This document shows, in pieces, positions 1 through 8,234 of a stretch of 64,000 nucleotides of DNA. Numbering within the stretch: position 1 is the first letter of the stretch; the number at the start of each line of letters is the position of its first letter. This DNA is from Galactobacter valiniphilus. Its GTDB lineage: Bacteria; Actinomycetota; Actinomycetes; Actinomycetales; Micrococcaceae. The notes beneath the pieces are model-generated. The model was not told the origin of the DNA and did no database searches. It saw nothing but the letters and a program-made list of their open reading frames with translations. The position numbers were made by a program, and so were the translations under genes. The stretch covers positions 1 to 64,000 of the forward strand of contig NZ_QQXK01000019.1 of NCBI RefSeq assembly GCF_003575975.1, given 5' to 3'.

Positions 1-77
1 TCGCCATCACCTACCGCGCCGGCGTCACCCTCTGCGCCATCCTCACCTGGCAACGCCTATTAGGAGACACGCCCTAG
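1..77 (+). CDS. IS5-type transposase, C-terminal end (partial)
   Basis: An open frame entering from the left edge (first full codon at base 3) encodes AITYRAGVTLCAILTWQRLL and ends at the TAG at 75-77. The pattern YRAGVTL-AILTW-R resembles the last residues of IS5/IS1182-like DDE transposases, which commonly end in a RYDK-A-SY-A-V-LA-ILTW-like segment. Only about 24 codons are visible, so the family call rests on this short tail. Its stop codon abuts the convergent lipoprotein gene stop at 74-76. Whether the element is complete cannot be judged from this window. Confidence 0.5.
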   Translation, partial: AITYRAGVTLCAILTWQRLLGDTP

Positions 78-703
78 AGCTGCCACTCCCAGCCGCCGTT
101 GACCATAAAGCCTGGCTGCCACACGATCACGCTCTCCAAGTCCGGGACATCGAGAACGACCCAGCCGGTGATCTTCTCGGACGGCCCAACTCCTCGCATG
201 AGCGACGGCTTGACTTCGCAGTTGTACACCGCATCCGTTGAGTCCGGATCCCAACCGGCCGTCTCGCCGTTCTTGTCGATGGCCTTCCAATCCTGCGTGA
301 ACCAGATTTCGTCCGAACCGAGCGTATCGAGCGAGACATTCTTCGTGGTCTTGGCTGTGATCTTGATAGCGATGAGCTTGCCTTCGGGCTTCCGGGCGTA
401 GGGATTCCCGCACTTCACGCTGGTATCTACTTCCGTGACTGTGAACTCGAAGGACCGATCTCCGTTCGAGTCGCCAGCGGCACCGAGCTCGCCCACCTTC
501 TTCACGAGATTCCCACGGTCACTCGTTGTGCGAGGAGTAGACGGAGGCGTGGTCGCCGTCGGGACGGTGGCGGTCGGGGCCGCGGTAGTCGTGCCAACGA
601 CGGTTTCGGTCACCGTCACGGGCGCTGCGGAAGGCTGACCTGAGCAGGCCGTGAGCGCAAGGGCGGCGGTGGCGAACGCAGTCACCATGGGGGTTCGTCG
701 CAA
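74..703 (-). CDS. Secreted lipoprotein with DUF4352-like domain
   Basis: This encodes a lipoprotein of about 209 residues. I place the start at a TTG (703) because GAAGGA lies just upstream and the product then begins MRRTPMVTAF, a normal signal peptide; ATG 688 or ATG 742 are alternatives. The lipobox is LALTAC-SG, followed by a Thr/Pro/Ala-rich linker and a beta-rich domain of about 140 residues with the spacing of DUF4352-type immunoglobulin-like domains. The segment GQ-AAPVTVTETV after the lipid cysteine is nearly repeated in the prophage lipoprotein at 49753-50298. Function is unknown; the protein should be anchored outside the membrane. Confidence 0.75.
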   Translation of the reverse strand: MRRTPMVTAFATAALALTACSGQPSAAPVTVTETVVGTTTAAPTATVPTATTPPSTPRTTSDRGNLVKKVGELGAAGDSNGDRSFEFTVTEVDTSVKCGNPYARKPEGKLIAIKITAKTTKNVSLDTLGSDEIWFTQDWKAIDKNGETAGWDPDSTDAVYNCEVKPSLMRGVGPSEKITGWVVLDVPDLESVIVWQPGFMVNGGWEWQL

Positions 704-742
704 GGGAAGTCCTTCGAGGATGAGCTGTTGCTGGACAGTCAT

Positions 743-1320
743 ATCGCATCATGCTCACACTGTGAGATCCCTTTAATGGACGGCAAGATCACAGAATTAC
801 TTAGCATTTAGTGCCGGTGTAAATAAGCCTAATATCTGCTGGGTTGGCGAAAGACTCGTCATGACGGAAGGCCCTCAACCGCTTGGTGTGCGGGCGGCGC
901 AGCCGGATGATGTCTCACCTCACGCGAACGCCGAGAATCCTTGTGTCGGGGGAGCGGCCCACGGTGTTCTTCGCCCTGCGGCACGACCTGTCGTGCGCCC
1001 CGCTGAGGGGGACCTCGCGGCGAACGTCGCGCCGCTTCGCCACGCCCGACGATGATGCCGGCGACTTCCGCGCCGCTGCGCCGATCGGCACCACTGATCC
1101 GGACCGTGACGGCATCATGGTGCCCGTCGATACGGCCGCGGGGGAGCGAGGCGCCTCGGAGTCGCCGCCCTGGCCCAGCACAGCACCGTAGCCAGAAACG
1201 CGAAACAACCCGTGCCGCTCAGCGAGGTCTCGGGTTCTTTGCGTGTTCGGCGGCAACGTGTCTTGAGGCCGAAGCGCCACCGGTTACTCTCGAAGGCACC
1301 GGCAACTGACGCGGAGGGCA
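743..1320. other. Intergenic stretch, no convincing gene
   Basis: About 580 bases separate the lipoprotein gene from the next membrane protein gene. Open frames exist on both strands but overlap each other, have low-complexity Arg/Pro/Ala compositions and lack ribosome binding sites. Bases 743-850 are AT-richer than the surroundings and probably hold the lipoprotein promoter. I see no RNA gene or repeat here. Confidence 0.5.
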
Positions 1321-1321
1321 A

Positions 1322-1822
1322 ATGCGGGAATGGTGGCGGTCCTGGAGCGGATCTCCCACGTTGAGAGTCTTGTTCTGGCTCTCCGTGCTGCCGATGATCG
1401 GCGCCTTCTGCACCCTCGCGTACGCCCTGCTGCTTGAGCCCCGCGTGGCAACGGAAGCCGACGATCCAACAGGCCTGATGCTCATCGTCCTGGGTGGCGT
1501 CGCTGTGTCGTTGCTCTTCCTGACCGTGGGCTCGGTCATCCAGTGGCGCCAAGCGGTGCGCCGTCGCGCGGAGGATCCTGCCTACGTGCCGTCGACGCCC
1601 GCAGAGCGGGCCGGGGCCGTCTTTGCGTGGGCCGCCGCCTCGCCCGCCATCCTCTGGATGAGCTACGTCTTCACGGCAGCGAAGGGCGTTGATCTCGCCG
1701 AGCGGCCGCCTCATCCCATCATGTGGGTGCTCACCGCACTGACCCTCATTGCGGCCACCGTGTCGGGGCTGGTGTGGCGCCGCCTCGCGCGGCGCGAACG
1801 GGCACTCGGCGAAGCTCGCTAG
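1322..1822 (+). CDS. Small integral membrane protein, unknown function
   Basis: A 166-residue protein with GGAGGG five bases before its ATG. Hydrophobic segments lie near residues 17-38, 55-76, 100-120 and 133-150, giving about four membrane helices, and the C-terminus is basic (RRLARRERALGEAR). No enzymatic motif is visible. It stands alone between an intergenic region and the sugar operon promoter, so context gives no role. The layout resembles small uncharacterised actinobacterial membrane proteins. Confidence 0.7.
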   Translation: MREWWRSWSGSPTLRVLFWLSVLPMIGAFCTLAYALLLEPRVATEADDPTGLMLIVLGGVAVSLLFLTVGSVIQWRQAVRRRAEDPAYVPSTPAERAGAVFAWAAASPAILWMSYVFTAAKGVDLAERPPHPIMWVLTALTLIAATVSGLVWRRLARRERALGEAR

Positions 1823-1922
1823 CCCCGGGCCACCGCTTACGCGTGCCCGGGAACGGGGGACAGCTCCGGATTTCTTTTGTGCCACCGCGGCAACCGAAAT
1901 CCGCGCCCTTCCGGGCGAGTCG

Positions 1923-1936
1923 TGATCGCGCTCTCA
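1923..1936. promoter_or_regulatory. Upstream LacI-type operator copy
   Basis: TGATCGCGCTCTCA differs at two positions from the perfect palindrome at 2011-2024. The two centres are 88 bp apart and flank the promoter at 1967-1996, an arrangement that would allow looping by a LacI-family repressor. Confidence 0.6.
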
Positions 1937-1966
1937 CGCAATGGTGACAACGATCACCAAAATCGC

Positions 1967-1996
1967 TTGACGTGCCCCACGCCACACGTTTAGCGT
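1967..1996 (+). promoter_or_regulatory. Promoter of the sugar uptake operon
   Basis: TTGACG at 1967-1972 and TAGCGT at 1991-1996 are separated by 18 bases and fit a vegetative sigma promoter. The expected transcription start near 2003 lies just before the operator at 2011, so repressor binding would block initiation or early elongation. Confidence 0.6.
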
Positions 1997-2010
1997 TTCA
2001 CCATCGCCCG

Positions 2011-2024
2011 TGAGAGCGCTCTCA
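2011..2024. promoter_or_regulatory. CebR-like operator TGAGAGCGCTCTCA
   Basis: A perfect 14-bp palindrome with the central CGCT core typical of LacI-family operators. It closely resembles the known Streptomyces CebR site TGGGAGCGCTCCCA. It lies between the promoter and the binding-protein gene; the LacI-family gene at 6906-7943 closing the same operon is the likely ligand, giving autoregulation. Confidence 0.8.
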
Positions 2025-2081
2025 CACGGGTGGAGGCAACCCCCCGTTGAACCTCCCCTTTCGCCCCTGCGAGGAGAAACC

Positions 2082-3428
2082 ATGAAGACCCCCCGCAGTC
2101 TCCGTGGCGTGGCCGCCTTCGCCGCCGCCGCCGCCCTCGCCGCAACCGTTTCCGGTTGTGGCTCCAGCTCCGACAGCGCCGCCCCCGGCTCCACCTCGGC
2201 CGCCGGCTCGTCCTCGGCAGCGCCGGTGGAGCTCACGGTGACCACCTTCGGCACCTTCGGCTACGACGAGCTCTACAAGAAGTACGAGGCCGAGCACCCC
2301 GGCGTGACCATCAAGGCCACCAACATCGACACCGGCGGCAACGCCCGCACCGACGCCTTCACCAAGATCGCCGCCGGTTCGGGCCTCTCCGACATCGTCG
2401 CCGTCGAGGAGGGCTGGCTCGGCTCCATCATGGAGGTCTCCGACCAGTTCGTTGACCTGCGTGATTTCGGCGCTGAGGACATCAAGAGCAACTGGCTGGA
2501 CTGGAAGTACGCCCAGGGCACCGACGCTAACGGCCGCGTCATCGGCTACGGCTCCGACATCGGCCCCACGGGCCTGTGCTACAACACCAAGCTCTTCAAG
2601 GAGGCCGGCCTGCCGACCGACCGCGAGGAGGTGGCCAAGCTCTTTGGGGGAGCGGACGCCACGTGGGACAAGTACTTCGAGGTGGGCGCCGAGTACTCCA
2701 AGAAGACCGGCAAGGGCTGGTACGACCAGTCCGGCTTCGTGTGGAACGCCATGGTCAACCAGCTCTCCGAGGGCTACTACAAGGCCGACGGCACGCTCAA
2801 CGTGGCCGACAACGCCGAGCTGAAGACCCGCTTCGAGCAGCTCGCCGCCGCCACCCTCTCCGGCCAGTCCGCCGGCCAGACCCAGTGGGACTGGGGCAAG
2901 GGCAAGGCCTTCGTTGACGGCTCCTTCGCCACCTTCACCTGCCCGGGCTGGATGCTGGGTGTCGTGAAGGGCCAGGTGGAGGCCGGCGGCGGCGACGCGT
3001 CCACCGGTTGGGACTTCGCCGACGTCTTCCCGGGCGGCGCCACCAACTGGGGCGGCTCCTTCCTCTCGGTGCCGACCACCTCCAAGCACCAGAAGGAGGC
3101 CGCCGAGCTCGCCGCGTGGCTGACCGCCCCCGAGCAGCAGGTCGCGCAGTCCGACGCCGCCGGCACCTTCCCCTCCACGGTGAAGGCCGCCGAGGAGATC
3201 GCCTCCAAGGCCACGCCGAACGAGTTCTTCAACAACGCACCGACCGGCGCCATCCTGGCCAAGCGTGCCGAGGGTGTGAAGGCCCAGTTCAAGGGCCCGC
3301 AGGACTCCGTGATCCAGGAGAACGTCTTCGGCCCGGCCCTGGTGCAGCTTGACCTGAAGAAGACTGATGCCAAGGGCGCATGGGACCAGGCGCTGAAGCT
3401 CCTCGACGAGCTGGTCGTCAACAACTAA
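2082..3428 (+). CDS. Sugar ABC transporter solute-binding lipoprotein (CebE-like)
   Basis: This 448-residue protein is the extracytoplasmic binding subunit of a carbohydrate ABC importer. I choose ATG 2082, preceded by GAGGAGAAAC; the frame is open to a GTG at 2010, but that would overlap the operator. The signal peptide ends in the lipobox TVSG-C, followed by a Ser/Ala linker and a family-1 extracellular solute-binding fold (ELTVTTFGTFGYDEL near the start of the mature domain). It heads an operon with two permeases, a GH1 glucosidase and a LacI regulator, so the ligand is probably cellobiose or another beta-glucoside. A strong hairpin follows it. Confidence 0.9.
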   Translation: MKTPRSLRGVAAFAAAAALAATVSGCGSSSDSAAPGSTSAAGSSSAAPVELTVTTFGTFGYDELYKKYEAEHPGVTIKATNIDTGGNARTDAFTKIAAGSGLSDIVAVEEGWLGSIMEVSDQFVDLRDFGAEDIKSNWLDWKYAQGTDANGRVIGYGSDIGPTGLCYNTKLFKEAGLPTDREEVAKLFGGADATWDKYFEVGAEYSKKTGKGWYDQSGFVWNAMVNQLSEGYYKADGTLNVADNAELKTRFEQLAAATLSGQSAGQTQWDWGKGKAFVDGSFATFTCPGWMLGVVKGQVEAGGGDASTGWDFADVFPGGATNWGGSFLSVPTTSKHQKEAAELAAWLTAPEQQVAQSDAAGTFPSTVKAAEEIASKATPNEFFNNAPTGAILAKRAEGVKAQFKGPQDSVIQENVFGPALVQLDLKKTDAKGAWDQALKLLDELVVNN

Positions 3429-3444
3429 GTCCCTGTCCCACCCA

Positions 3445-3476
3445 GGCGGGCGGGCCTCGCGTGAGGCCCGCCCGCC
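3445..3476 (+). promoter_or_regulatory. Strong stem-loop between binding protein and permease genes
   Basis: A perfect 14-bp GC stem (3445-3458 with 3463-3476) and four-base loop fills the intergenic gap. No T-run follows, so it is more likely an mRNA-stabilising or attenuating hairpin that keeps binding protein levels above permease levels, as known for maltose-type operons. Confidence 0.6.
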
Positions 3477-3492
3477 GCACCGGAAAGAAGCC

Positions 3493-4539
3493 ATGACCTC
3501 CACCATCACCCCCAGCGGCGGCCTTGCCGAGGGCACGGAGCCGGAGCCCGGACCGCGGGAAAGCTCCTCAGCCCGCAACCGCCGCCCGTGGCGAGCGCGA
3601 CTGAGCCGGCTCGACGCCAAGGCCTCGCCGTACGTCTACATCGCCCCGTTCTTCATCCTCTTTGGACTCGTGGGTCTCTTCCCGCTCGTCTACACGTTCT
3701 TCGTCTCGCTCTTCAACTGGAAGCTCCTGAAGGGCCAGGGCGACTTCGTCGGCTTCGACAACTACGTCAAGGTCCTGAGCGACGAGTACTTCTGGAACTC
3801 GCTCTTCAACACGGCCAGCATTTTCCTGCTCTCGGCCATCCCGCAGCTGATCGCCGCCGTGTTCATCGCGGCCGTGCTGGATCAGAACATCCGCGCCAAG
3901 ACCTTCTGGCGCATGAGCGTCCTGTTGCCGTATGTGGTGACGCCCGCCGCCGTGGCCCTCATCTTCTCCACCATGTTTGGCGAGCAGTACGGCCTCATCA
4001 ACAACATCCTGCAGAACTTCGGCCTCGACCCGATCATGTGGAAGTCAGAGACGCTGCCGAGTCACATCGCCATCGCCACCATGGTGAACTGGCGCTGGAC
4101 CGGTTACAACGCCCTGATTCTCCTGGCCGCCATGCAGTCCGTCCCGCGCGAACTCCACGAGTCAGCGCAGCTGGACGGCGCCGGCCCCCTGCGCCGCTTC
4201 CTCTCGGTGACGCTGCCCGGCATCCGTCCCACCATGATCTTCGTGATCATCACCGCCACGGTAGGCGGCCTGCAGATCTTCGTGGAGCCGCGTCTCTTCG
4301 ATTCCTCCGGTTCCACGCCGGGCGGCTCGCAGCGCCAGTTCCAGACCACGGTCCTCTACCTCTGGGAGATGGCCTTCCAGCGGCAAAACTTCGGCCAGGC
4401 CTCGGCGATCGCCTGGATCCTCTTCTTCATCATCGTGGGCGTGGGAGTCCTGAACTTCTTCCTGTCCAAGTCGATCGCCACCGCCGAGGCAAAGGTCGGC
4501 GCCAAGCGCCGCCGGCGCCGCGCAGGAGGAGAGAAATGA
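3493..4539 (+). CDS. Sugar ABC transporter permease (CebF-like)
   Basis: This 348-residue inner-membrane subunit of a CUT1-type sugar importer starts at ATG 3493 after GGAAAG. After a charged cytoplasmic N-terminus (about 35 residues) there are six predicted helices. The EAA loop that contacts the ATPase is visible as ELHESAQLDGAGPLRRF. The basic tail KRRRRRAGGEK ends the protein. The stop overlaps the next permease start (ATGA), suggesting translational coupling. No ATPase gene is nearby, so a shared MsiK-type ATPase elsewhere is inferred. Confidence 0.9.
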   Translation: MTSTITPSGGLAEGTEPEPGPRESSSARNRRPWRARLSRLDAKASPYVYIAPFFILFGLVGLFPLVYTFFVSLFNWKLLKGQGDFVGFDNYVKVLSDEYFWNSLFNTASIFLLSAIPQLIAAVFIAAVLDQNIRAKTFWRMSVLLPYVVTPAAVALIFSTMFGEQYGLINNILQNFGLDPIMWKSETLPSHIAIATMVNWRWTGYNALILLAAMQSVPRELHESAQLDGAGPLRRFLSVTLPGIRPTMIFVIITATVGGLQIFVEPRLFDSSGSTPGGSQRQFQTTVLYLWEMAFQRQNFGQASAIAWILFFIIVGVGVLNFFLSKSIATAEAKVGAKRRRRRAGGEK

Positions 4540-5453
4540 GCGCCCCCACCCTTCCCGCCGCCGCCCCCACGGGCGGCGAGGACTCAGGCGAGGCGGGAAC
4601 CTCGGTTCCCACCCGCCGTCGTGCACGACGACGCACGGCCGGGCGCCCGGGCTTCCTCACCTATGGGCTGCTCACCGTGTTCCTGGTGGTCTCGGTCTAC
4701 CCGCTGTGTTGGTCCTTTGTCATGGGCTCGCGCTCCAACGCTGACTTTGGCCTGAGCTGGCCGCCGCTGCTGCCGGGTGGGCGCTTCTGGGAGAACATCT
4801 CCGTTGTGCTCGAGTCCATCCCCTTCTGGAAGGCCCTGGGCAACTCGGTCCTGATCTCCAGCATCATCACTCTCTCGGTGGTGAGCTTCTCCACCCTGGC
4901 CGGCTACGCCTTCGCGAAGCTGCGCTTCAAGGGCCGCAACGGCCTCATGGTCTTTGTTGTCGCGACCCTCGCGGTCCCGACGCAGCTGGGCATCATTCCG
5001 CTCTTCATGCTCATGCGGCAGTGGGGCTGGACCGGCGAGATCGGCGCGGTCATCGTGCCCACGCTCGTTACGGCCTTTGGCGTGTTCTTCATGCGCCAGT
5101 ACCTCGTGGACGTGATCCCGGACGAGCTCATCGAGGCCGCCCGCGTGGACGGCGCGAGCATGTTCAAGACCTTCTGGCACGTGGGTGTGCCCGCGGCCCG
5201 CCCGGCCATGGCCATCCTCGGCCTGTTTACCTTCATGACCGCGTGGACCGACTACCTGTGGCCGCTCCTCGTCCTCAACAACTCCAACCCGACACTCCAG
5301 ACCGCGCTCTCGCAGCTGCAGTCGGCGCACTACGTGGATTACTCCGTGGTGCTCGCCGGGGCCGTGTTGGCCACCATTCCGCTGCTGGTGCTCTTTGTCG
5401 CAGCGGGCAAGCAACTCATCGCCGGCATCATGCAGGGCGCGGTGAAAGGATGA
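4536..5453 (+). CDS. Sugar ABC transporter permease (CebG-like)
   Basis: The second permease is 305 residues long. The start is fixed by the ATGA overlap with the upstream gene and by AGGAGGAG just before it, although the frame is open far upstream. The N-terminus is Ala/Arg-rich, then six helices follow; the EAA loop reads ELIEAARVDGASMFKTF. It pairs with the preceding permease to form the membrane channel. Its stop overlaps the glucosidase start. Confidence 0.9.
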   Translation: MSAPTLPAAAPTGGEDSGEAGTSVPTRRRARRRTAGRPGFLTYGLLTVFLVVSVYPLCWSFVMGSRSNADFGLSWPPLLPGGRFWENISVVLESIPFWKALGNSVLISSIITLSVVSFSTLAGYAFAKLRFKGRNGLMVFVVATLAVPTQLGIIPLFMLMRQWGWTGEIGAVIVPTLVTAFGVFFMRQYLVDVIPDELIEAARVDGASMFKTFWHVGVPAARPAMAILGLFTFMTAWTDYLWPLLVLNNSNPTLQTALSQLQSAHYVDYSVVLAGAVLATIPLLVLFVAAGKQLIAGIMQGAVKG

Positions 5454-6871
5454 CCATGCAGAACTTCCCCCCTTCCTTCCTCTGGGGTGCGGCCACCGCC
5501 GCGGCGCAGATCGAGGGTGCGGGTCACCTGGACGGCAAGACCGACTCCGTGTGGGACGCGTTCGCGCGGGTGCCCGGGGCGGTCGCCGGCGGCGACAATC
5601 TGGAACGGGCGGTGGATCACTACCACCGCTACCCCGAGGACGTCGCGATCCTCAAGGAGCTAGGCCTGGACGCCTACCGCTTCTCGACCAGCTGGTCCCG
5701 CGTGCGCCCCGACGGCGGCGCGGTGAATCCCGCCGGCGTGGCGTTCTACGACCGCCTCGTCGATGAGCTGCTGGGCGCCGGCATCGATCCGTGGCTGACC
5801 CTGTACCACTGGGACCTGCCGCAGGCCCTCGAGGAGCGCGGCGGCTGGGCCAATCGCGAGACCTCCGAGCGCTTCGTCGAGTACGTCCAGAGCATCCACG
5901 ACGCCCTGGGCGATCGCGTGAAAAACTGGAGCACCTTCAACGAGCCCTTCTGCTCGTCCCTGCTTGGCTACGCCTCCGGCGTGCACGCGCCGGGACGCCA
6001 GGAGCCTCGCGCGGCGGTGGCGGCGATCCACCACCAGCACGTGGCCCACGGCCTGGCCGTTCAGGCGCTGCGTTCGGCCGGCGTCACCAACCTCGGCATC
6101 ACGTTGAACCTTTCCAACGCCATCCCGCTGGATCCCACGGATCCCGTGGATCTCGAGGCGGCCCGCCGCTTCGATGTGCTACAAAACCGCGTGTTCCTCG
6201 ACCCGATCTTCAAGGGCGCCTACGCCGGCGACACGCTCGAGGACCTTGCCCCGTTCGGTCTGACCGAGCTGATCAAGGACGGTGACCTCGCCTCCATCTC
6301 CGCACCCCTGGACTTCCTGGGCGTGAATCACTATCACGATGATCAGGTCTCCGGCTACGCGCTGGAGGGAGCGGATGGCCACGGCGGCGGCACCGATCGC
6401 GAGGCCGCCTCGCCCTGGGTCGGCGTGGAGCAGATCAGCTTCCCGCACCGCGATCTGGAGCACACGGGCATGGGTTGGGAGATCAACCCGGACGGCCTGC
6501 GCCATTTGCTGGTGCGCCTGGGGCGGGAGTACCCGGGCCTGCCCCCGCTGTACGTCACCGAGAACGGTGCCGCCTTCCCGGACGAGGTCTCCGCGGACGG
6601 GCACGTCCACGATGGGGAGCGAACCGCCTACATCACCGACCACCTCCGGGCCGTCTCCGAGGCGATCGCCGAGGGTGCTGATGTGCGCGGCTACTTCGTG
6701 TGGTCGCTGCTGGATAACTTCGAGTGGTCCTACGGCTACGAGCAGCGCTTCGGCATTGTCCGGGCCGACGCCGACGGCCCGCGCATCCTCAAGGATTCGG
6801 CGCTGGCCTACGCCCGCATCGCCCAGGCCGCGATCGCGGGTCGCGCCGAGGCCGAGGTCAAGGCGGGTTAG
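5450..6871 (+). CDS. GH1 family beta-glucosidase
   Basis: A cytoplasmic glycoside hydrolase family 1 enzyme of 473 residues, the usual GH1 length, that hydrolyses imported cellobiose or other beta-glucosides. The N-terminal signature is FLWGAATAAAQIEG; the general acid/base is the Glu of STFNEPF (E165) and the nucleophile is the Glu of YVTENG (E371). There is no signal peptide. The start at ATG 5450 overlaps the permease stop; ATG 5456 is an alternative. Its position in the uptake operon supports intracellular hydrolysis of the transported sugar. Confidence 0.92.
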   Translation: MTMQNFPPSFLWGAATAAAQIEGAGHLDGKTDSVWDAFARVPGAVAGGDNLERAVDHYHRYPEDVAILKELGLDAYRFSTSWSRVRPDGGAVNPAGVAFYDRLVDELLGAGIDPWLTLYHWDLPQALEERGGWANRETSERFVEYVQSIHDALGDRVKNWSTFNEPFCSSLLGYASGVHAPGRQEPRAAVAAIHHQHVAHGLAVQALRSAGVTNLGITLNLSNAIPLDPTDPVDLEAARRFDVLQNRVFLDPIFKGAYAGDTLEDLAPFGLTELIKDGDLASISAPLDFLGVNHYHDDQVSGYALEGADGHGGGTDREAASPWVGVEQISFPHRDLEHTGMGWEINPDGLRHLLVRLGREYPGLPPLYVTENGAAFPDEVSADGHVHDGERTAYITDHLRAVSEAIAEGADVRGYFVWSLLDNFEWSYGYEQRFGIVRADADGPRILKDSALAYARIAQAAIAGRAEAEVKAG

Positions 6872-6905
6872 TGTGGTTCGGTCCACGGCAGGAGGAACGG
6901 TAGTG

Positions 6906-7943
6906 ATGCAGTCGCGATCTGGGGCCCCCACGTTGGAGGCGGTAGCCAAGCGGGCCGGGGTTTCCCGGGCCACGGTCTCCCGCGTCGTCAACGGCTCGCC
7001 CAAGGTCACGCCCGATGTGTTGGCCAGCGTGCGCCAGGCGATCGAGGAGCTGGGCTACGTCCCGAACCGCGCCGCCCGCTCGCTCGCGAGCCGGCGCACT
7101 CAGGCGATCGCCCTGGTGGTTCCCGAGGACACCGCCAAGGTCTTCGACGAGCCGTACTTCGCGCAGATCGTGCAGGGTGTGGCAACGCACCTGGCCACGA
7201 CCGACTACGCGCTCAGCCTGCTCATTTCCTCCGCCGGTTCCACCGAAAAGACCAGGCGCTACCTGCTCGGCGGCAACGTCGACGGCGCGGTGGTCGTCTC
7301 GCACCACAAGGACGATCCGCTGCTCGAGGGGGTCGCCGGCACCCTCCCGCTCGTGTTTGGCGGCCGCCCCTTCGAGCCGGTCCCGCCGCACACCCACTAC
7401 GTCGACGCCGACAACGTGGGCGGTGCGCGGGCCGCGGTGGAGCACCTCGTGAAGTTGGGGCGTCGCCGCATCGCGACGATCGCCGGCCCGGCAGACATGA
7501 CGGCCGGTCAGGACCGCCTGCGCGGTTGGGAGGAGGCGCTCGTCGCCGCAGGTCTGCAGGCAGATCTGGCCGAGCGCGGAGACTTCTCCCCGGCCTCGGG
7601 GGCCAAGGCCATGCGTGCGCTGCTGGCCACCGGCGCCCCGATCGACGGCGTTTTTGCCGCCAACGATCAGATGGCGCTCGGGGCCTACGCTGTGCTTGCC
7701 GAGCATGACCTGCGGATCCCGGAGGACGTGGCGATCGTCGGCTTCGACGACGACCGTGCCGCCTCCACGGCGCTGCCGCCGCTCACCTCCGTGGCCCAGC
7801 CCTCCTCCGAGATGGGCGCCGAGATGGCCCGACTGCTGATCCAGCTGATCGACGGCAAGGGGTCGGTGCCCGAGGCCACGGTCATGCCGACCGAGCTGCA
7901 CGTGCGCGCCTCGAGCGCGGCCCAGCTCAAGCTCAGCGCCTAA
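6906..7943 (+). CDS. LacI-family repressor (CebR-like)
   Basis: A 345-residue transcription regulator. The N-terminal HTH reads TLEAVAKRAGVSRATVSRVV, with the hinge helix around NRAARSLASRR, followed by a periplasmic-binding-protein-like effector domain. ATG 6906 is preceded by GGAGGA; GTG 6903 is possible. It lies 34 bases after the glucosidase, probably in the same transcript. The palindromes at 1923 and 2011 are its likely targets, with the imported sugar or its product as inducer. Confidence 0.9.
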   Translation: MQSRSGAPTLEAVAKRAGVSRATVSRVVNGSPKVTPDVLASVRQAIEELGYVPNRAARSLASRRTQAIALVVPEDTAKVFDEPYFAQIVQGVATHLATTDYALSLLISSAGSTEKTRRYLLGGNVDGAVVVSHHKDDPLLEGVAGTLPLVFGGRPFEPVPPHTHYVDADNVGGARAAVEHLVKLGRRRIATIAGPADMTAGQDRLRGWEEALVAAGLQADLAERGDFSPASGAKAMRALLATGAPIDGVFAANDQMALGAYAVLAEHDLRIPEDVAIVGFDDDRAASTALPPLTSVAQPSSEMGAEMARLLIQLIDGKGSVPEATVMPTELHVRASSAAQLKLSA

Positions 7944-7999
7944 GGCGCGTCGAGTCCCCGAGTCCTTGGTGCGGTGCGCGCGCCGGGGACGCCAGACGC

Positions 8000-8027
8000 A
8001 AGACCCCGCCCACCCGGGCGGGGCCTT
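8000..8027 (+). terminator. Terminator after the sugar operon
   Basis: CCCCGCCC (8004-8011) pairs with GGGCGGGG (8016-8023) around a four-base loop, and flanking AAG/CTT bases extend the stem. It lies 60 bases after the repressor stop. Confidence 0.6.
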
Positions 8028-8234
8028 GCCGTGTTCCCGGGCCCGCGCCGTCGGGCAGTGCGTGATGCACCTCACGGCGAGCTGAACGGGCGTGCGAGAT
8101 TTGCACCGTAGAATGACCAATGGTGCGTCGCAAAGGAGCCTCGCTTCTGAGACCGACGCGCGCCCGCGGTGCGCAATGGAGCCATCGCCGGGACACTTTA
8201 GGCCCCGCACGGCCGGAACCTCTCAGGAGACGCA

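Noticed and set aside
883-1191. Remnant of a second mobile element between lipoprotein and membrane protein
   Set aside because: No terminal inverted repeats or transposase-like residues could be seen.
861-1280. Overlapping open frames on both strands between the first two genes
   Set aside because: Low-complexity composition, no ribosome sites, mutually overlapping; no domain pattern.
2022-3620. A 532-codon minus-strand open frame opposite the binding-protein gene
   Set aside because: It is the GC-rich antisense shadow of a clear lipoprotein gene; Gly/Leu/Val repeats without structure.
3588-4535. Open upstream extension of the second permease
   Set aside because: It lies out of frame within the first permease; the ATGA overlap and ribosome site fix the start at 4536.
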